Origin: CAZLFA01 sp964558665
GTDB taxonomy: Bacteria > Desulfobacterota > Syntrophia > Syntrophales > PHBD01
NCBI GenBank assembly: GCA_964558665.1
Contig: CAZLFA010000019.1
Location: 1 to 55,377 of the forward strand
Reading direction: 5' to 3'
Length of the DNA: 55,377 nucleotides
Below the pieces are notes generated by a model. That model was not told where the DNA came from and searched no databases. It saw only the letters and a program-made list of their open reading frames with translations. Positions 1 to 8,446 of this stretch are shown in pieces. Made by a program: the position numbers and the translations under genes. Every line of letters starts with the position of its first letter. Position 1 is the first letter of the stretch.

Positions 1-1
1 A

Positions 2-55
2 CTCGATTTCACAGATGGCACATGGACGATTTTAGATTATTTTGGACAGCATTGA
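2..55 (+). CDS. Possible C-terminus of an upstream gene (partial)
   Basis: Frame 2 is open from the window edge to a TGA at 53-55, 13 bases before the next gene's start, and would read LDFTDGTWTILDYFGQH. Frame 1 is also open, to a TGA at 70-72 that overlaps the next ATG. Only about 17 residues are visible, so neither frame can be assigned. I prefer frame 2 because its stop lies just before the Shine-Dalgarno of the following gene. Confidence 0.3.
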   Translation, partial: LDFTDGTWTILDYFGQH

Positions 56-68
56 GGGGGAATATAAA

Positions 69-1202
69 ATGAAATCCAGGAGAGCATTGTCTCTCATACT
101 ATCGGGAATATGTATCGTCATTATGATTACCGCCGGTTGCGGAACGGATGATAAACCAAAAACCGGCACCGGTCAGGCTGCAAAACCTGAACAGCAGCAG
201 CCGGTACCCCAGACGACATCTCCGCCGGCCCTGATGATTCCGACACCGGCAACGCCTGTAGGTCCCCTCGCGCAGCCTTCAGTTGACCCTGCCAAGCCGG
301 CCGGTCCCGCCGATGTGATAGTTGAGGTTGACGGCGCCAAACTGACGCAGGGCCAGATCGACGCGGAATATAAAAAAAGAATGTCGGTGCTGAAAGAGAA
401 GATTCCCGCAAATAAACTTCAACAGGTCAAGGCGAACATGAGAAGGAAAATAGCGGAGGATTTTATCGTCCGTACTTTATTGAATAATGAGGTAAAGAGA
501 AGAAAGATACCGGCAACCGATAAGGAGCTTGCAGAAGGCATGGAACAGTTCAAGGCCGGTCTGCCCGCCGGTATGACCATGGAAGATATGCTGAAGAAAA
601 ACAAGGTGTCGCAGGAGCAGATGCGTCAGGAACTGATCCTGGGTATCAAGATAAAGAAACTGGTTACTTCGCTGAGCAGCAAAAAGAAGCCTACGGACAA
701 GGAGATCGCTGATTTTTACCGGAAGAACAGGGACAAGTTCAAGAACCCGGAATCGGCCAGGGCACGCCATATTCTTATTGCCAAGAAACCGGAAGACGAT
801 GCGAAGATCAAGGCGGAGAAGAAAGCGAAAGCGGAGGATGTGCGCAAACAACTGCTGGCAGGTGAAAAGTTTGAAGATCTGGCCGCCAAATATTCCGACT
901 GCCCCAGCAAACAGTCGGGCGGAGATTTGGGTGTCTTTGGCCGCGGGCAGATGGTCAAACCTTTTGATGATGCGGCTTTTTCACAGAAGGTCAACGATAT
1001 CGGACCGGTCGTGGAGACAGAGTTCGGGTATCATATAATACAGGTAATAGAACGCTATGCCCCGGGTCAACTTCCCCTGGACAAGGACGTAAAAGAGAAG
1101 ATATCCGGAATCCTCGAAGCCAAAAAACAGCAGGAAGTTTTTATGGCCCTTATTAAACAGCTCAGGGAAAAGGCCAATATCATCGTTTACAGACAGCCGT
1201 AA
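69..1202 (+). CDS. SurA/PrsA-like parvulin peptidyl-prolyl isomerase lipoprotein
   Basis: This is a 377-residue cell-envelope chaperone of the SurA/PrsA type, which isomerises prolyl bonds and helps fold exported proteins. The ATG at 69 is preferred over an upstream TTG at 42 because GAGGGGG lies 8 bases before it. The N-terminus is a lipoprotein signal peptide with a lipobox ending ITAGC (Cys about residue 24). A Pro/Ala/Gln-rich linker follows, then a helical SurA-N-like region (about 80-225), then one rotamase domain (about 228-330) with the family motifs ARHIL, SGGDLG and FGYHII. The tail is helical and basic. It is followed by a metallo-beta-lactamase-fold gene 44 bases downstream. The family is clear; the client proteins cannot be inferred. 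Confidence 0.9.
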   Translation: MKSRRALSLILSGICIVIMITAGCGTDDKPKTGTGQAAKPEQQQPVPQTTSPPALMIPTPATPVGPLAQPSVDPAKPAGPADVIVEVDGAKLTQGQIDAEYKKRMSVLKEKIPANKLQQVKANMRRKIAEDFIVRTLLNNEVKRRKIPATDKELAEGMEQFKAGLPAGMTMEDMLKKNKVSQEQMRQELILGIKIKKLVTSLSSKKKPTDKEIADFYRKNRDKFKNPESARARHILIAKKPEDDAKIKAEKKAKAEDVRKQLLAGEKFEDLAAKYSDCPSKQSGGDLGVFGRGQMVKPFDDAAFSQKVNDIGPVVETEFGYHIIQVIERYAPGQLPLDKDVKEKISGILEAKKQQEVFMALIKQLREKANIIVYRQP

Positions 1203-1246
1203 AAACGTCTGATTACGATTTAAAATTGACTGGGAGGTGATATGTC

Positions 1247-2143
1247 ATGAGATTCAGAAAAGCCGGCAGGATCAATGATCATCTTTGGTATCTGGGCAGA
1301 GAGGAAGCGGGAGTATACGTACTGGAAGGCCGGGACAGATCCATTATGATAAACGGCGCTCTCAGTTTTATTTTGCCCGATGTACTGCAGCAGATGAACG
1401 ATTTCAAGATTGACATTAAAAAGATCAAGGGACTTTTAGTTTTGCATTCTCATTTCGATCATGCCGGTCTGGTTCCCTACTTCAAGCGCACCTATCCCGA
1501 CATGGAGATCTATGCATCTGCGCCGGCCTGGAAAATATTCGAGATGCCCAAGGCAATCGAGACCATGAATTCCTTTGGAAGGCTCGTTGCGGAGCAGATG
1601 GGGGTTCAGGGGACGCTTGATAAATATGACGCTCTCTGGCGCGATGACATCACGGGCAAGACGGTTGCCGACGGTGATCGCATAGACCTGGGGGGGAAAG
1701 TCCTTTCCATAATCGCCACCCCCGGACATTCATCATGCTCCATTACCGCTTATGAGCCGGAAAGCAAGGCACTGTTTGCATCGGATGCCGGAGGCATCCC
1801 CTACAAGGATACTTCGTTTCCGTCGATGAATTCCAATATAACGCAGTTTTTGGAAAGCCTGGAAAAGCTCAAACCGTTACCGGTGCAATACCTGTGCGCC
1901 GACCATTACGGATATCTGACCGGAGATGAGGCGGGCGGATTCATAGAGCTGACAATAAAAGAGGGTTATAAGCTCAAACAGGAGATGGAGGACGTTTACC
2001 GCAGTAATAACGAAGACGTGGATGCCGCGGCAAAGGCCTTAAATAAGACCTTCTTTGAAAAGAACCCCGACTATTTCATCGCCCCGGATATTCTGGAAGG
2101 GGTATTTAAGCAGATGGTGAAGCACATACAGAAAAATTTATGA
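1247..2143 (+). CDS. Metallo-beta-lactamase-fold hydrolase
   Basis: This is a 298-residue MBL-fold metallohydrolase. The metal-binding motif HSHFDH is at residues 67-72, with further expected ligands at His161 (TPGHSS), Asp180 (ASDAGG) and His220 (CADHYG), so the di-metal site is complete. There is no signal peptide, which suggests a cytoplasmic enzyme. The spacing and C-terminal helical region resemble glyoxalase II-like or flavodiiron-like hydrolase domains rather than a beta-lactamase, and no flavodoxin domain is attached. A strong GGGAGGTGA precedes the ATG. Its stop overlaps the start of the next gene (ATGA), so the two are translationally coupled. The substrate is unknown. Confidence 0.85.
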   Translation: MRFRKAGRINDHLWYLGREEAGVYVLEGRDRSIMINGALSFILPDVLQQMNDFKIDIKKIKGLLVLHSHFDHAGLVPYFKRTYPDMEIYASAPAWKIFEMPKAIETMNSFGRLVAEQMGVQGTLDKYDALWRDDITGKTVADGDRIDLGGKVLSIIATPGHSSCSITAYEPESKALFASDAGGIPYKDTSFPSMNSNITQFLESLEKLKPLPVQYLCADHYGYLTGDEAGGFIELTIKEGYKLKQEMEDVYRSNNEDVDAAAKALNKTFFEKNPDYFIAPDILEGVFKQMVKHIQKNL

Positions 2144-2490
2144 ATGTATCGACGCTGATTGAAAAGATTAAACAGCATCCTGATTACAGCAGGGTGGGGA
2201 TGATTCTCTGCCATAACGGCGTTGTGAGATCAACGTCCCGGGACGGTGTGCCTGTCCGTGAACTTACCGTTCGCGCTGACTTCAGTAAACTCGAGGAAAT
2301 CATCGCGGAAATCAAAAGCCGTCCCGGTATTGTGGAGGTGCTGGCGGAGATTCAGGAGGGACAGCTCATGGTTGGCGATGATGTTATGCTGGTGGTCGTC
2401 GCCGGCGATTTCAGGGAAAATGTGTTCAGCGCCCTCATGGATGCGGTTAACGGTATTAAAAAGGACGTTACCAGGAAAGAGGAAATTTGA
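2140..2490 (+). CDS. MoaE-like protein (molybdopterin synthase large-subunit family)
   Basis: This 116-residue protein resembles the MoaE family. The central VGDDVMLVVVAGDFRENVFS and the following Ala/Lys-rich helix match the MoaE region where the large subunit forms its core and carries catalytic lysines. MoaE proteins are usually about 140-150 residues, so this one is short, mostly at the N-terminus, where MoaE normally has its own beta-hammerhead segment. If active it would convert cyclic pyranopterin monophosphate to molybdopterin with MoaD, a need consistent with the molybdopterin formate dehydrogenase at 12195-14894. No MoaD-like gene is adjacent. It overlaps the MBL-fold gene by four bases. 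The family call is moderate and the activity is inferred. Confidence 0.55.
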   Translation: MNVSTLIEKIKQHPDYSRVGMILCHNGVVRSTSRDGVPVRELTVRADFSKLEEIIAEIKSRPGIVEVLAEIQEGQLMVGDDVMLVVVAGDFRENVFSALMDAVNGIKKDVTRKEEI

Positions 2491-2547
2491 GAATTGCCTT
2501 GCAGCCGTTTATACCGGCCTGGATGCACAGTTCAGCCGATTTGATAC

Positions 2548-3684
2548 ATGCCTGGAGAATTGAACGGAGAAGACAGAAAAGATACGGCAGACAGCATCGC
2601 GGATGATAAAGATGCCTGGTCAGCCGAAGAATACCTTTGCTTTCAGATTGTATCTGCCCTTGATGTGTTTGATAAACTCAAACGCGTCTATCTTCCCAAC
2701 ATGCCTCACCTCAGTGATTCACTGACGCCGATCCAGAAAAATTTAACATCTCTGAATGATGCCCTCAACGCTATCCCTCCTTCGGAGTCGTCAGGCGATA
2801 CGCGGGCGATTATCAAAGAGGCGGTTGAAATATTTACTGATGCCTTCCGTCTCTGTGCCATGGGTCACGGACCGGATGAATCCTTCCTGAATTTCAGGAA
2901 AGCAGAGCGCAGGATAAACCGCCTGCAGGAATTGATTTACCCTCTGTGCGGAAGCATTCGCACAATCAACCTGCACTTCCTTGAGCATGAGCTCCACGGC
3001 AATGCCGGCAGGTACGCAGAAGATATGAAAAGGACCGGCGATACCGGAATTATTCATGTGCAGCAGGGCGGCCAGCCGTATGCAAAAGGCGGGTTCTCAT
3101 TTTATGTGCCCGAATCGTATGACGGCAACACAAAACTGCCCGTTGTGATTGCTCTGCATGGAGGCTACGGGCACGGCAGGGACTATCTGTGGTATTGGCT
3201 GCGTGAGGCCAGAACCCGCGGGTTCATGGTTGCTGCGCCGAGCTCACGGGGAATCACCTGGAGCATCATGGGTGCTGATGTCGACGCTTCTCTGCTGAAT
3301 GAAATGCTGGGATATATTCAGGGACGATGGCACATAGACGAGAAAAGAATTTTTCTGACGGGAATGTCCGATGGAGCGACTTATGCCCTCAAGATTGCCA
3401 TGAGCGAGTATTCACCGTTTTCCTCTTATGCTGTTATTGCATGTGTCCTGCCGCCTTATGATCTCAGGCATGTCAGGGGAAGGAGGATATTCTGGGTGCA
3501 TGGGGCGCGGGATTGGATGTTTCCCGTTATCTATGCAAAAAACGGAGCCGCCAGGTTAACAGAGGCAAAAGCGGCTGTTAACCTGAAGATAATTCCAGAT
3601 CTTTACCACGCCCATCCGCGGGAAGAGAACGACGGGATATTAACGTGGTTTGACTCTTCTTTGGCGATTCAGCAGCCTGCCTGA
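2548..3684 (+). CDS. Alpha/beta-hydrolase (esterase/phospholipase-like) with helical N-terminal extension
   Basis: This is a 378-residue protein. The first 160-170 residues are helical, charged and not recognised. The C-terminal half is an alpha/beta-hydrolase: an oxyanion-loop motif LHGGYGHG, the nucleophile elbow GMSDG (Ser as nucleophile) in the context FLTGMSDGATY, and a late His in DLYHAHPRE. The order and spacing resemble feruloyl-esterase or PHB-depolymerase-like hydrolases. There is no signal peptide, so it is probably cytoplasmic. The ATG at 2548 lacks a good Shine-Dalgarno, so the exact start is uncertain. It lies 57 bases after the MoaE-like gene and before a terminator-type hairpin. 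The substrate cannot be told. Confidence 0.75.
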   Translation: MPGELNGEDRKDTADSIADDKDAWSAEEYLCFQIVSALDVFDKLKRVYLPNMPHLSDSLTPIQKNLTSLNDALNAIPPSESSGDTRAIIKEAVEIFTDAFRLCAMGHGPDESFLNFRKAERRINRLQELIYPLCGSIRTINLHFLEHELHGNAGRYAEDMKRTGDTGIIHVQQGGQPYAKGGFSFYVPESYDGNTKLPVVIALHGGYGHGRDYLWYWLREARTRGFMVAAPSSRGITWSIMGADVDASLLNEMLGYIQGRWHIDEKRIFLTGMSDGATYALKIAMSEYSPFSSYAVIACVLPPYDLRHVRGRRIFWVHGARDWMFPVIYAKNGAARLTEAKAAVNLKIIPDLYHAHPREENDGILTWFDSSLAIQQPA

Positions 3685-3719
3685 AAAAAGAACAGGGAGG
3701 ATGAATCATCCTCCCTGTT
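3684..3719 (-). terminator. Intrinsic terminator between convergent genes
   Basis: A perfect inverted repeat has 14-base arms (AACAGGGAGGATGA at 3691-3704, complement at 3706-3719) around one base. Read on the minus strand the stem is followed by CTTTTTTC, so it should end transcription of the M48 protease gene. It may also stop plus-strand transcripts, though no T-run follows on that side. Confidence 0.8.
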
Positions 3720-3852
3720 CCTAAAAGACTGTTGGTACGGCCGATAATTTCCTGTACGAATTTCAGTAAATGTAAGTGCACAATAATGCTACGATGATCG
3801 GAACTGCTGATCACCCGTAGGTTCCGGGCAGTACAACACTTCCCGTAATCTT

Positions 3853-5319
3853 TTACCGGCGAGCTTGTTTTTCACCCTGTTTAACTTTTGGCGGATCTTT
3901 TAAAGCTTTTATTTCCGATTCAATTTTCGCCGTTTGCTGAATATTACCGGCGAAAAACGGCAGCGCCGCTCGGAAATGGTACAGCGCGTTTTCCGTCTTT
4001 TTGGCTTTTTTAAAATACATGCCGAGATAGTAGTGATAAAATCCCTGCTGGTTTGTATTTCCGTAGGCCAACGCCATATTGTAATAAAGATCGGGGGCAT
4101 CGATTCTTTTGTCTTCTATTCTCTTGTAGAGATCGAGGGCGGATCCGTAATCTCCCAGTGCCGCATAGGAGCGTCCCAGATACTGAACGATGTCTTCATC
4201 GTCGGCATTTATACTCAATGCTCTCTGCAGCAGAGGTATAGCCTCATTCGTCCGTCCCAGCTTAAAATAGACAATCCCCATATCGCGCAGGATATCTTCA
4301 TCATTGGGCGCCAGCCTTATTACTCTTTGAAATGCCTCAAGCGCCTGGTTAGACTGCCCCAGTTTGTCATAGGTGAATGCCAGTCCATAGAGGTCATCGA
4401 TACTGTTGGGATTTTTGGCGAGTCCCTCCTGGAAATGCTTTAGCGTGGAATTAAGATTGGTGCTGTTAAAAAGCAGAATGGTCTGGATTCTCTTTAACCG
4501 GCCGGTTTGATTATCGCTGCCTCTCTGCCTGTAGGTAGTCTGCATCAGGGCGTCAAGATATCTGATCCTGTCACTCGTGCCTGGGTGCGTCAGAAAATAT
4601 GAGGGGACGCTTTTGGAATAAAACTCGTAGCGCCGCATCAGCTTAAGAAAGGCGGGCATGCCGCCGGGGTTGTATCCGGCACTTACAAGATATCCCATAC
4701 CGATGCGGTCCGCCTCCTCTTCATGCTCGCGGCTGTACTGGAGATTGAGGGTCGTTGCCGCTGCCAGCGGAAATAATGTCAGGGCTGCGCCTAAATCTCC
4801 TCCTCCCCCCAGAAGTGCCGCTGCCAGTGTTGCAGCCAGCGCCGCCACACTAACTTTTGTTGATTTCTCTATTATCGAGGCGATATGCCTGCAGTTAGCA
4901 TGCGCGATTTCATGAGCCAGAACACCTGCAAGCTCGGATTCTTTTTCCACGAGATTTATCAGTCCCTGATTCACGTATATGTATCCTCCGGGTGTGGCGA
5001 ATGCATTAACGGCAGAGCTCTTCACAACGGAAAAACGGTATTCAAAGGTAGTCTGATAAATGTTTTTAAGGATCATATTTCCAAGGCGGGTAACATAATC
5101 ATTCACTTTCTTGTTGCGAATCAGATAATTATGATTATCCAGTTTATCGTAAAACTCTTTGCCCAATTTTTTTTCATCTTCGATGGTAAAATCCGCACCG
5201 GCAGGTCTCACAGCAAATGAAGACAGTATGCATAAAACAGTAAACAGTATGAAGCAACTTTTTATAATAATGCTTTTAAATACGTATGTTGACATCCTGT
5301 AATCCGAAAACCCGTTCAT
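3853..5319 (-). CDS. M48-family metalloprotease with C-terminal TPR repeats (BepA-like)
   Basis: This is an exported zinc metalloprotease of about 488 residues, resembling BepA/YfgC, which does quality control of outer-membrane protein assembly. A hydrophobic signal segment ending around AGA-D is followed by the M48 domain. The zinc motif HEIAH is at residues 136-140 (numbered from the ATG at 5319) and the downstream EEEADRIG supplies the third ligand. The C-terminal half holds about four TPR motifs of the kind ALEAFQRVIRLAPND. The start is uncertain: a TTG at 5337 and ATGs at 5319 and 5295 are all in frame and none has a strong Shine-Dalgarno. It is divergent from the CBS-HATPase gene, with a minus-strand terminator near 3690. 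Confidence 0.9.
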   Translation of the reverse strand: MNGFSDYRMSTYVFKSIIIKSCFILFTVLCILSSFAVRPAGADFTIEDEKKLGKEFYDKLDNHNYLIRNKKVNDYVTRLGNMILKNIYQTTFEYRFSVVKSSAVNAFATPGGYIYVNQGLINLVEKESELAGVLAHEIAHANCRHIASIIEKSTKVSVAALAATLAAALLGGGGDLGAALTLFPLAAATTLNLQYSREHEEEADRIGMGYLVSAGYNPGGMPAFLKLMRRYEFYSKSVPSYFLTHPGTSDRIRYLDALMQTTYRQRGSDNQTGRLKRIQTILLFNSTNLNSTLKHFQEGLAKNPNSIDDLYGLAFTYDKLGQSNQALEAFQRVIRLAPNDEDILRDMGIVYFKLGRTNEAIPLLQRALSINADDEDIVQYLGRSYAALGDYGSALDLYKRIEDKRIDAPDLYYNMALAYGNTNQQGFYHYYLGMYFKKAKKTENALYHFRAALPFFAGNIQQTAKIESEIKALKDPPKVKQGEKQARR

Positions 5320-5330
5320 AATATGGTTTC

Positions 5331-5359
5331 TTGACAAATAGTTAAAATATTCCTAGCAT
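5331..5359 (+). promoter_or_regulatory. Sigma-70-type promoter for the CBS-HATPase gene
   Basis: TTGACA at 5331-5336 and TAGCAT at 5354-5359 are separated by 17 bases. The -35 is perfect and the -10 matches 4 of 6. It points at the gene starting at 5468, leaving a leader of about 100 bases. Confidence 0.45.
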
Positions 5360-5467
5360 GAGACCTGTTTATCTCATATTTTTAAGGAATAAAAGTATTT
5401 TTTCCACTACCGGCAACGTTCTTTATCTATATACAAAATTATATTGAGCAGGAAAAAGGTATAACCC

Positions 5468-6424
5468 ATGCCCAGCATGCCCAGCAGTTTACCTATCAGT
5501 ACAGAAAAAGCGCCTAATGTAATACTTGACGTCATTGTAAGGTTGAAAGTTAAAGACGCGCTGTTCCATCATGTTGTAAAGGCCGAAAAGAGCAGCACCT
5601 TCAGAGAGCTGCAAAAATTGATGAAAGAGAATCAGATATCAGGCGTGCCTATTGTGGATGAGGAGAAGGTAATAGGCATGATCAGCGTCAATGATATAAT
5701 GAACGCTCTGGACAAAGGCTATATAGAAGATACAATCGACAAGTACATGGCCCCCTCTCTGGTGCTTCTGGAAGAAGATATGCCCCTGGCTTTTGCCATA
5801 AACAACTTCGATAAATTTCCCTATCGCCGTTATCCTGTAATAAATAAAGAAAAGAAGCTTGTCGGTATGATCACAAGCCGGGACATTCTTGTTGCTCTGC
5901 TCCATGAACTCGACAAGGAGATAAAGGAGCTGGAAAGCAGAATAAAGCAGAACCGCGTTGAATATCCGCATCAGATTTACCAGGAGTATATTTTAAACAA
6001 ACTTGACCTTGAGAATGCAGGCCGGTCCTCCTTTGAGATCAAAAAAATTTTGAAGGACAGAAATATTCCACAGAGCATCATAAGGCGGGCCTCCGTCGCT
6101 TCTTATGAGCTCGAGATCAACATCGTAATTCATTCAGAAGGGGGCAAGATGGTTTTCGTTATGGATGAAAAGCAGATTACCATCATTGCCAAGGACAAAG
6201 GTCCCGGCATTTCCGATGTGTCTCTGGTTTTGCAGGAGGGGTATTCCACTGCCAATGAATGGATAAGGTCTTTAGGTTTCGGTGCGGGAATGGGGATACC
6301 CAACACAAAAAGGGTTTCTGATGTCTTTGATATCCAGTCGCAACCCGGCAAGGGCACGACCGTCAAATCTGTTATATACCTCAGCGAATATCCTCCGGGA
6401 CATAAGTTAACCGGTGGAGCATAA
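5468..6424 (+). CDS. CBS-pair protein with C-terminal HATPase (anti-sigma-kinase-like) domain
   Basis: This is a 318-residue soluble protein. Residues about 25-165 form two CBS motifs (SGVPIVDEEKVIGMIS and RYPVINKEKKLVGMIT), which usually bind adenine nucleotides. Residues about 190-310 form a GHKL ATPase with an N-box (ASYELEINIVIHSEGG), a G1-like DKGPGISD and a final GKGTTV. There is no dimerisation/phosphoacceptor domain, so it resembles RsbW-type kinases rather than a sensor histidine kinase. The likely role is energy-charge-controlled binding or phosphorylation of a partner; that is inference. GGAAAAAGGT precedes the ATG. A second stand-alone GHKL protein lies in the formate dehydrogenase locus (19290-19853). 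Confidence 0.8.
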   Translation: MPSMPSSLPISTEKAPNVILDVIVRLKVKDALFHHVVKAEKSSTFRELQKLMKENQISGVPIVDEEKVIGMISVNDIMNALDKGYIEDTIDKYMAPSLVLLEEDMPLAFAINNFDKFPYRRYPVINKEKKLVGMITSRDILVALLHELDKEIKELESRIKQNRVEYPHQIYQEYILNKLDLENAGRSSFEIKKILKDRNIPQSIIRRASVASYELEINIVIHSEGGKMVFVMDEKQITIIAKDKGPGISDVSLVLQEGYSTANEWIRSLGFGAGMGIPNTKRVSDVFDIQSQPGKGTTVKSVIYLSEYPPGHKLTGGA

Positions 6425-6685
6425 AGGCTTTTCTGCTCACCAGACCATTTCCCGGCGATCTCCCAGTCCCGGCTTGATTTAAATCACTTACTCTGGTATG
6501 TTCTCCGCGCTTTGCAGCGTTGTATCAACGGCTGTTATTGTCATTGTTTTTTGAAATGATGCTTTGGAAACATCAACAACATCAGCATGTATACCACGGA
6601 AGTAAGACCTTGAAACAACACTGCCGGAGACGGAAAAATTATTTCCTTATGGAAACAAAATAAAGACATGATGGAGGAAGTATTT

Positions 6686-7918
6686 ATGAGCAATGAGAAT
6701 TTGGAAAGTAAACGTTGGCTTATCGCGATTGCTGCAATCATCATGCAGCTCTGTCTGGGGACAGTCTACGCCTGGTCAGTGTTTAAGCTGCCGTTGATGA
6801 AGGCCCACGGCTGGAGCGACTTTTCCGTTTCCGCCACTATGATGATCCTGATGGCCGTCATCGGTGTATCGGCGGCCTTTGGCGGGACCCTGGTGGATAA
6901 GAAAGGTCCCCGTTTTGTGGCTTCCGTCGGCGGGATCCTTTTTGGGTCCGGTGTCCTGCTTGCCGGTTTTGCCGATCAGGTGGGCAATATTTATCTGCTC
7001 TATCTGGGATTCGGAATCATCGGCGGCCTGGGTAACGGCTTTGGATATGTGACCCCCATTGCCACACTGATTCGCTGGTTTCCTGATAAGCGCGGTTTGA
7101 TCACGGGTCTTGCCGTTATGGGATTCGGCGCCGGCGCCTTTTTCATGGGAAAGATCGCCCCCGGTATGGTCAATGACATGGGTGTGGCCAACACATTCTA
7201 CATATGGGGGGTTATTTTTCTTATTGTTGTAACGGGCGCAGCTCAGTTCTACAAAAACCCGCCCAAGGGATGGCTGCCTGCCGGCTTCACCCCTTCGACG
7301 ACGACTGTCTCAGCCGCAGACTCCTTCACTTTTGAAGAAGCGGTGAAAAGACCTCAATGGTGGATGCTCTGGGGCATGCTTTTCTTAAACGTCGCCGCCG
7401 GATTGGGGCTCATCTCCCAGTTGTCTCCCCTGGCGCAGGATGTCATAAAAAAGGCCACCCCCGGTATTTCTCCGACCGAGTTGGCTGTTCAGGGCGGGAC
7501 AATCCTTGCTATCGCCTCCATCTTCAACGGTCTGGGGAGACTCTTCTGGGCATCGCTCTCCGACAAGATCGGGCGTAAGATGGTATTCATGGTCATGTTC
7601 ATATCGCAGGCCGCCCTGTATATACTGCTGCCGCAGATCGGCAATGTTATGATTTTCAGCATCATTGCCTGTTACCTGCTGGCCTGTTATGGCGGCGGAT
7701 TTGCAACCATGCCCCCGTTCACGGCCGACTCATTCGGACCAGGATATATCGGGAAGGTTTATGGTATGATGCTGACAGCCTGGGCCTGCGCCGGAGTTGT
7801 AGGGCCTTTTGTATTTTCAAAAATTCCCGGCATGGCGCTTTATGTGGCAGCCGGTCTGTTGATTGCGGGTTTTGTCGTATCTATCAGCTTTACCCGTCCG
7901 GCGCCTAAAGGAGCCTGA
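6686..7918 (+). CDS. MFS transporter of the oxalate/formate antiporter (OFA) family
   Basis: This is a 410-residue membrane protein with about 12 predicted transmembrane helices. The first helix carries the OFA-family motif QLCLGTVYAWSVF, followed by a DKKGPR loop between TM2 and TM3 and a second-half loop SDKIGRKM, both MFS signatures. The ATG at 6686 is preferred over one at 6668 because GATGGAGGAAG sits at the right distance. It is a single gene with a terminator immediately after. OFA members move oxalate, formate and other small carboxylates; given the formate dehydrogenase nearby, formate is a reasonable guess but cannot be read from sequence. Confidence 0.88.
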   Translation: MSNENLESKRWLIAIAAIIMQLCLGTVYAWSVFKLPLMKAHGWSDFSVSATMMILMAVIGVSAAFGGTLVDKKGPRFVASVGGILFGSGVLLAGFADQVGNIYLLYLGFGIIGGLGNGFGYVTPIATLIRWFPDKRGLITGLAVMGFGAGAFFMGKIAPGMVNDMGVANTFYIWGVIFLIVVTGAAQFYKNPPKGWLPAGFTPSTTTVSAADSFTFEEAVKRPQWWMLWGMLFLNVAAGLGLISQLSPLAQDVIKKATPGISPTELAVQGGTILAIASIFNGLGRLFWASLSDKIGRKMVFMVMFISQAALYILLPQIGNVMIFSIIACYLLACYGGGFATMPPFTADSFGPGYIGKVYGMMLTAWACAGVVGPFVFSKIPGMALYVAAGLLIAGFVVSISFTRPAPKGA

Positions 7919-7948
7919 TCCTGATCTTTGGCTTTCAATTTAAGAATC

Positions 7949-7990
7949 AAAAGAGGTGGGCGAGAAATTTGTCCGCCTCTTTTATTTTTG
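7949..7990. terminator. Bidirectional intrinsic terminator
   Basis: The arms AAAGAGGTGGGC and GTCCGCCTCTTT (with two G-T pairs) enclose a short loop, followed on the plus strand by TTTTATTTTT. It ends the transporter gene; the minus-strand gene stops inside it at 7982 and a shorter T-run follows on that strand. Confidence 0.8.
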
Positions 7991-8446
7991 GGGTTTCTCT
8001 GCCGCAGGTGGAATTGCCGGCACGATCGTTTTCTGTATCGGTTCGTATGTGGTTACAGAGGATGAATTGGATCGGGTTGCTGAATTGCCGAGAGAAGAGT
8101 ATGCTTTGAAAAAGCTGCCTACCCAGAAAATGCATGCCCAGAAAAAAACAGAAAGGAAAATGGCTGCTATATATTTAAAATACGGTGATTTCCTGAGCGG
8201 ATTTTTTCCTGAAGAGGTTTCTGCATCTTGATTGGATGGCGATGGCGGAGATGCGCTTATCTTTTTTTCCGGAAACGGAATTACTTTTCCCTGAACCGGT
8301 TTTTTCCCCCCTTTGAACGTCTCGGCTTTAAATGAATGATCTTTTTTATGTGATATCGGCTCGTTCGTTTCAAGGTCGGCGACTCTCTGGTACATGGAGT
8401 CAAGTTCACGAAGAAGGTCTTCTTCAGACACTGCATCATCTTTCAT
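7982..8446 (-). CDS. One-TM protein of unknown function, third gene of the MinD-like cluster
   Basis: I do not recognise a family in this 154-residue protein. The N-terminal 90 residues are charged, begin with a short helical acidic stretch and contain a Pro/Ser-rich linker. One transmembrane helix follows at about 90-112, then a Ser/Thr/Pro-rich tail. The topology suggests a bitopic membrane protein with a larger cytoplasmic N-terminus. It overlaps the preceding J-like/HTH gene by 11 bases on the same strand, so the two are probably coupled and functionally linked. The far end lies on the terminator at 7949-7990. Confidence 0.6.
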   Translation of the reverse strand: MKDDAVSEEDLLRELDSMYQRVADLETNEPISHKKDHSFKAETFKGGKKPVQGKVIPFPEKKISASPPSPSNQDAETSSGKNPLRKSPYFKYIAAIFLSVFFWACIFWVGSFFKAYSSLGNSATRSNSSSVTTYEPIQKTIVPAIPPAAEKPQK

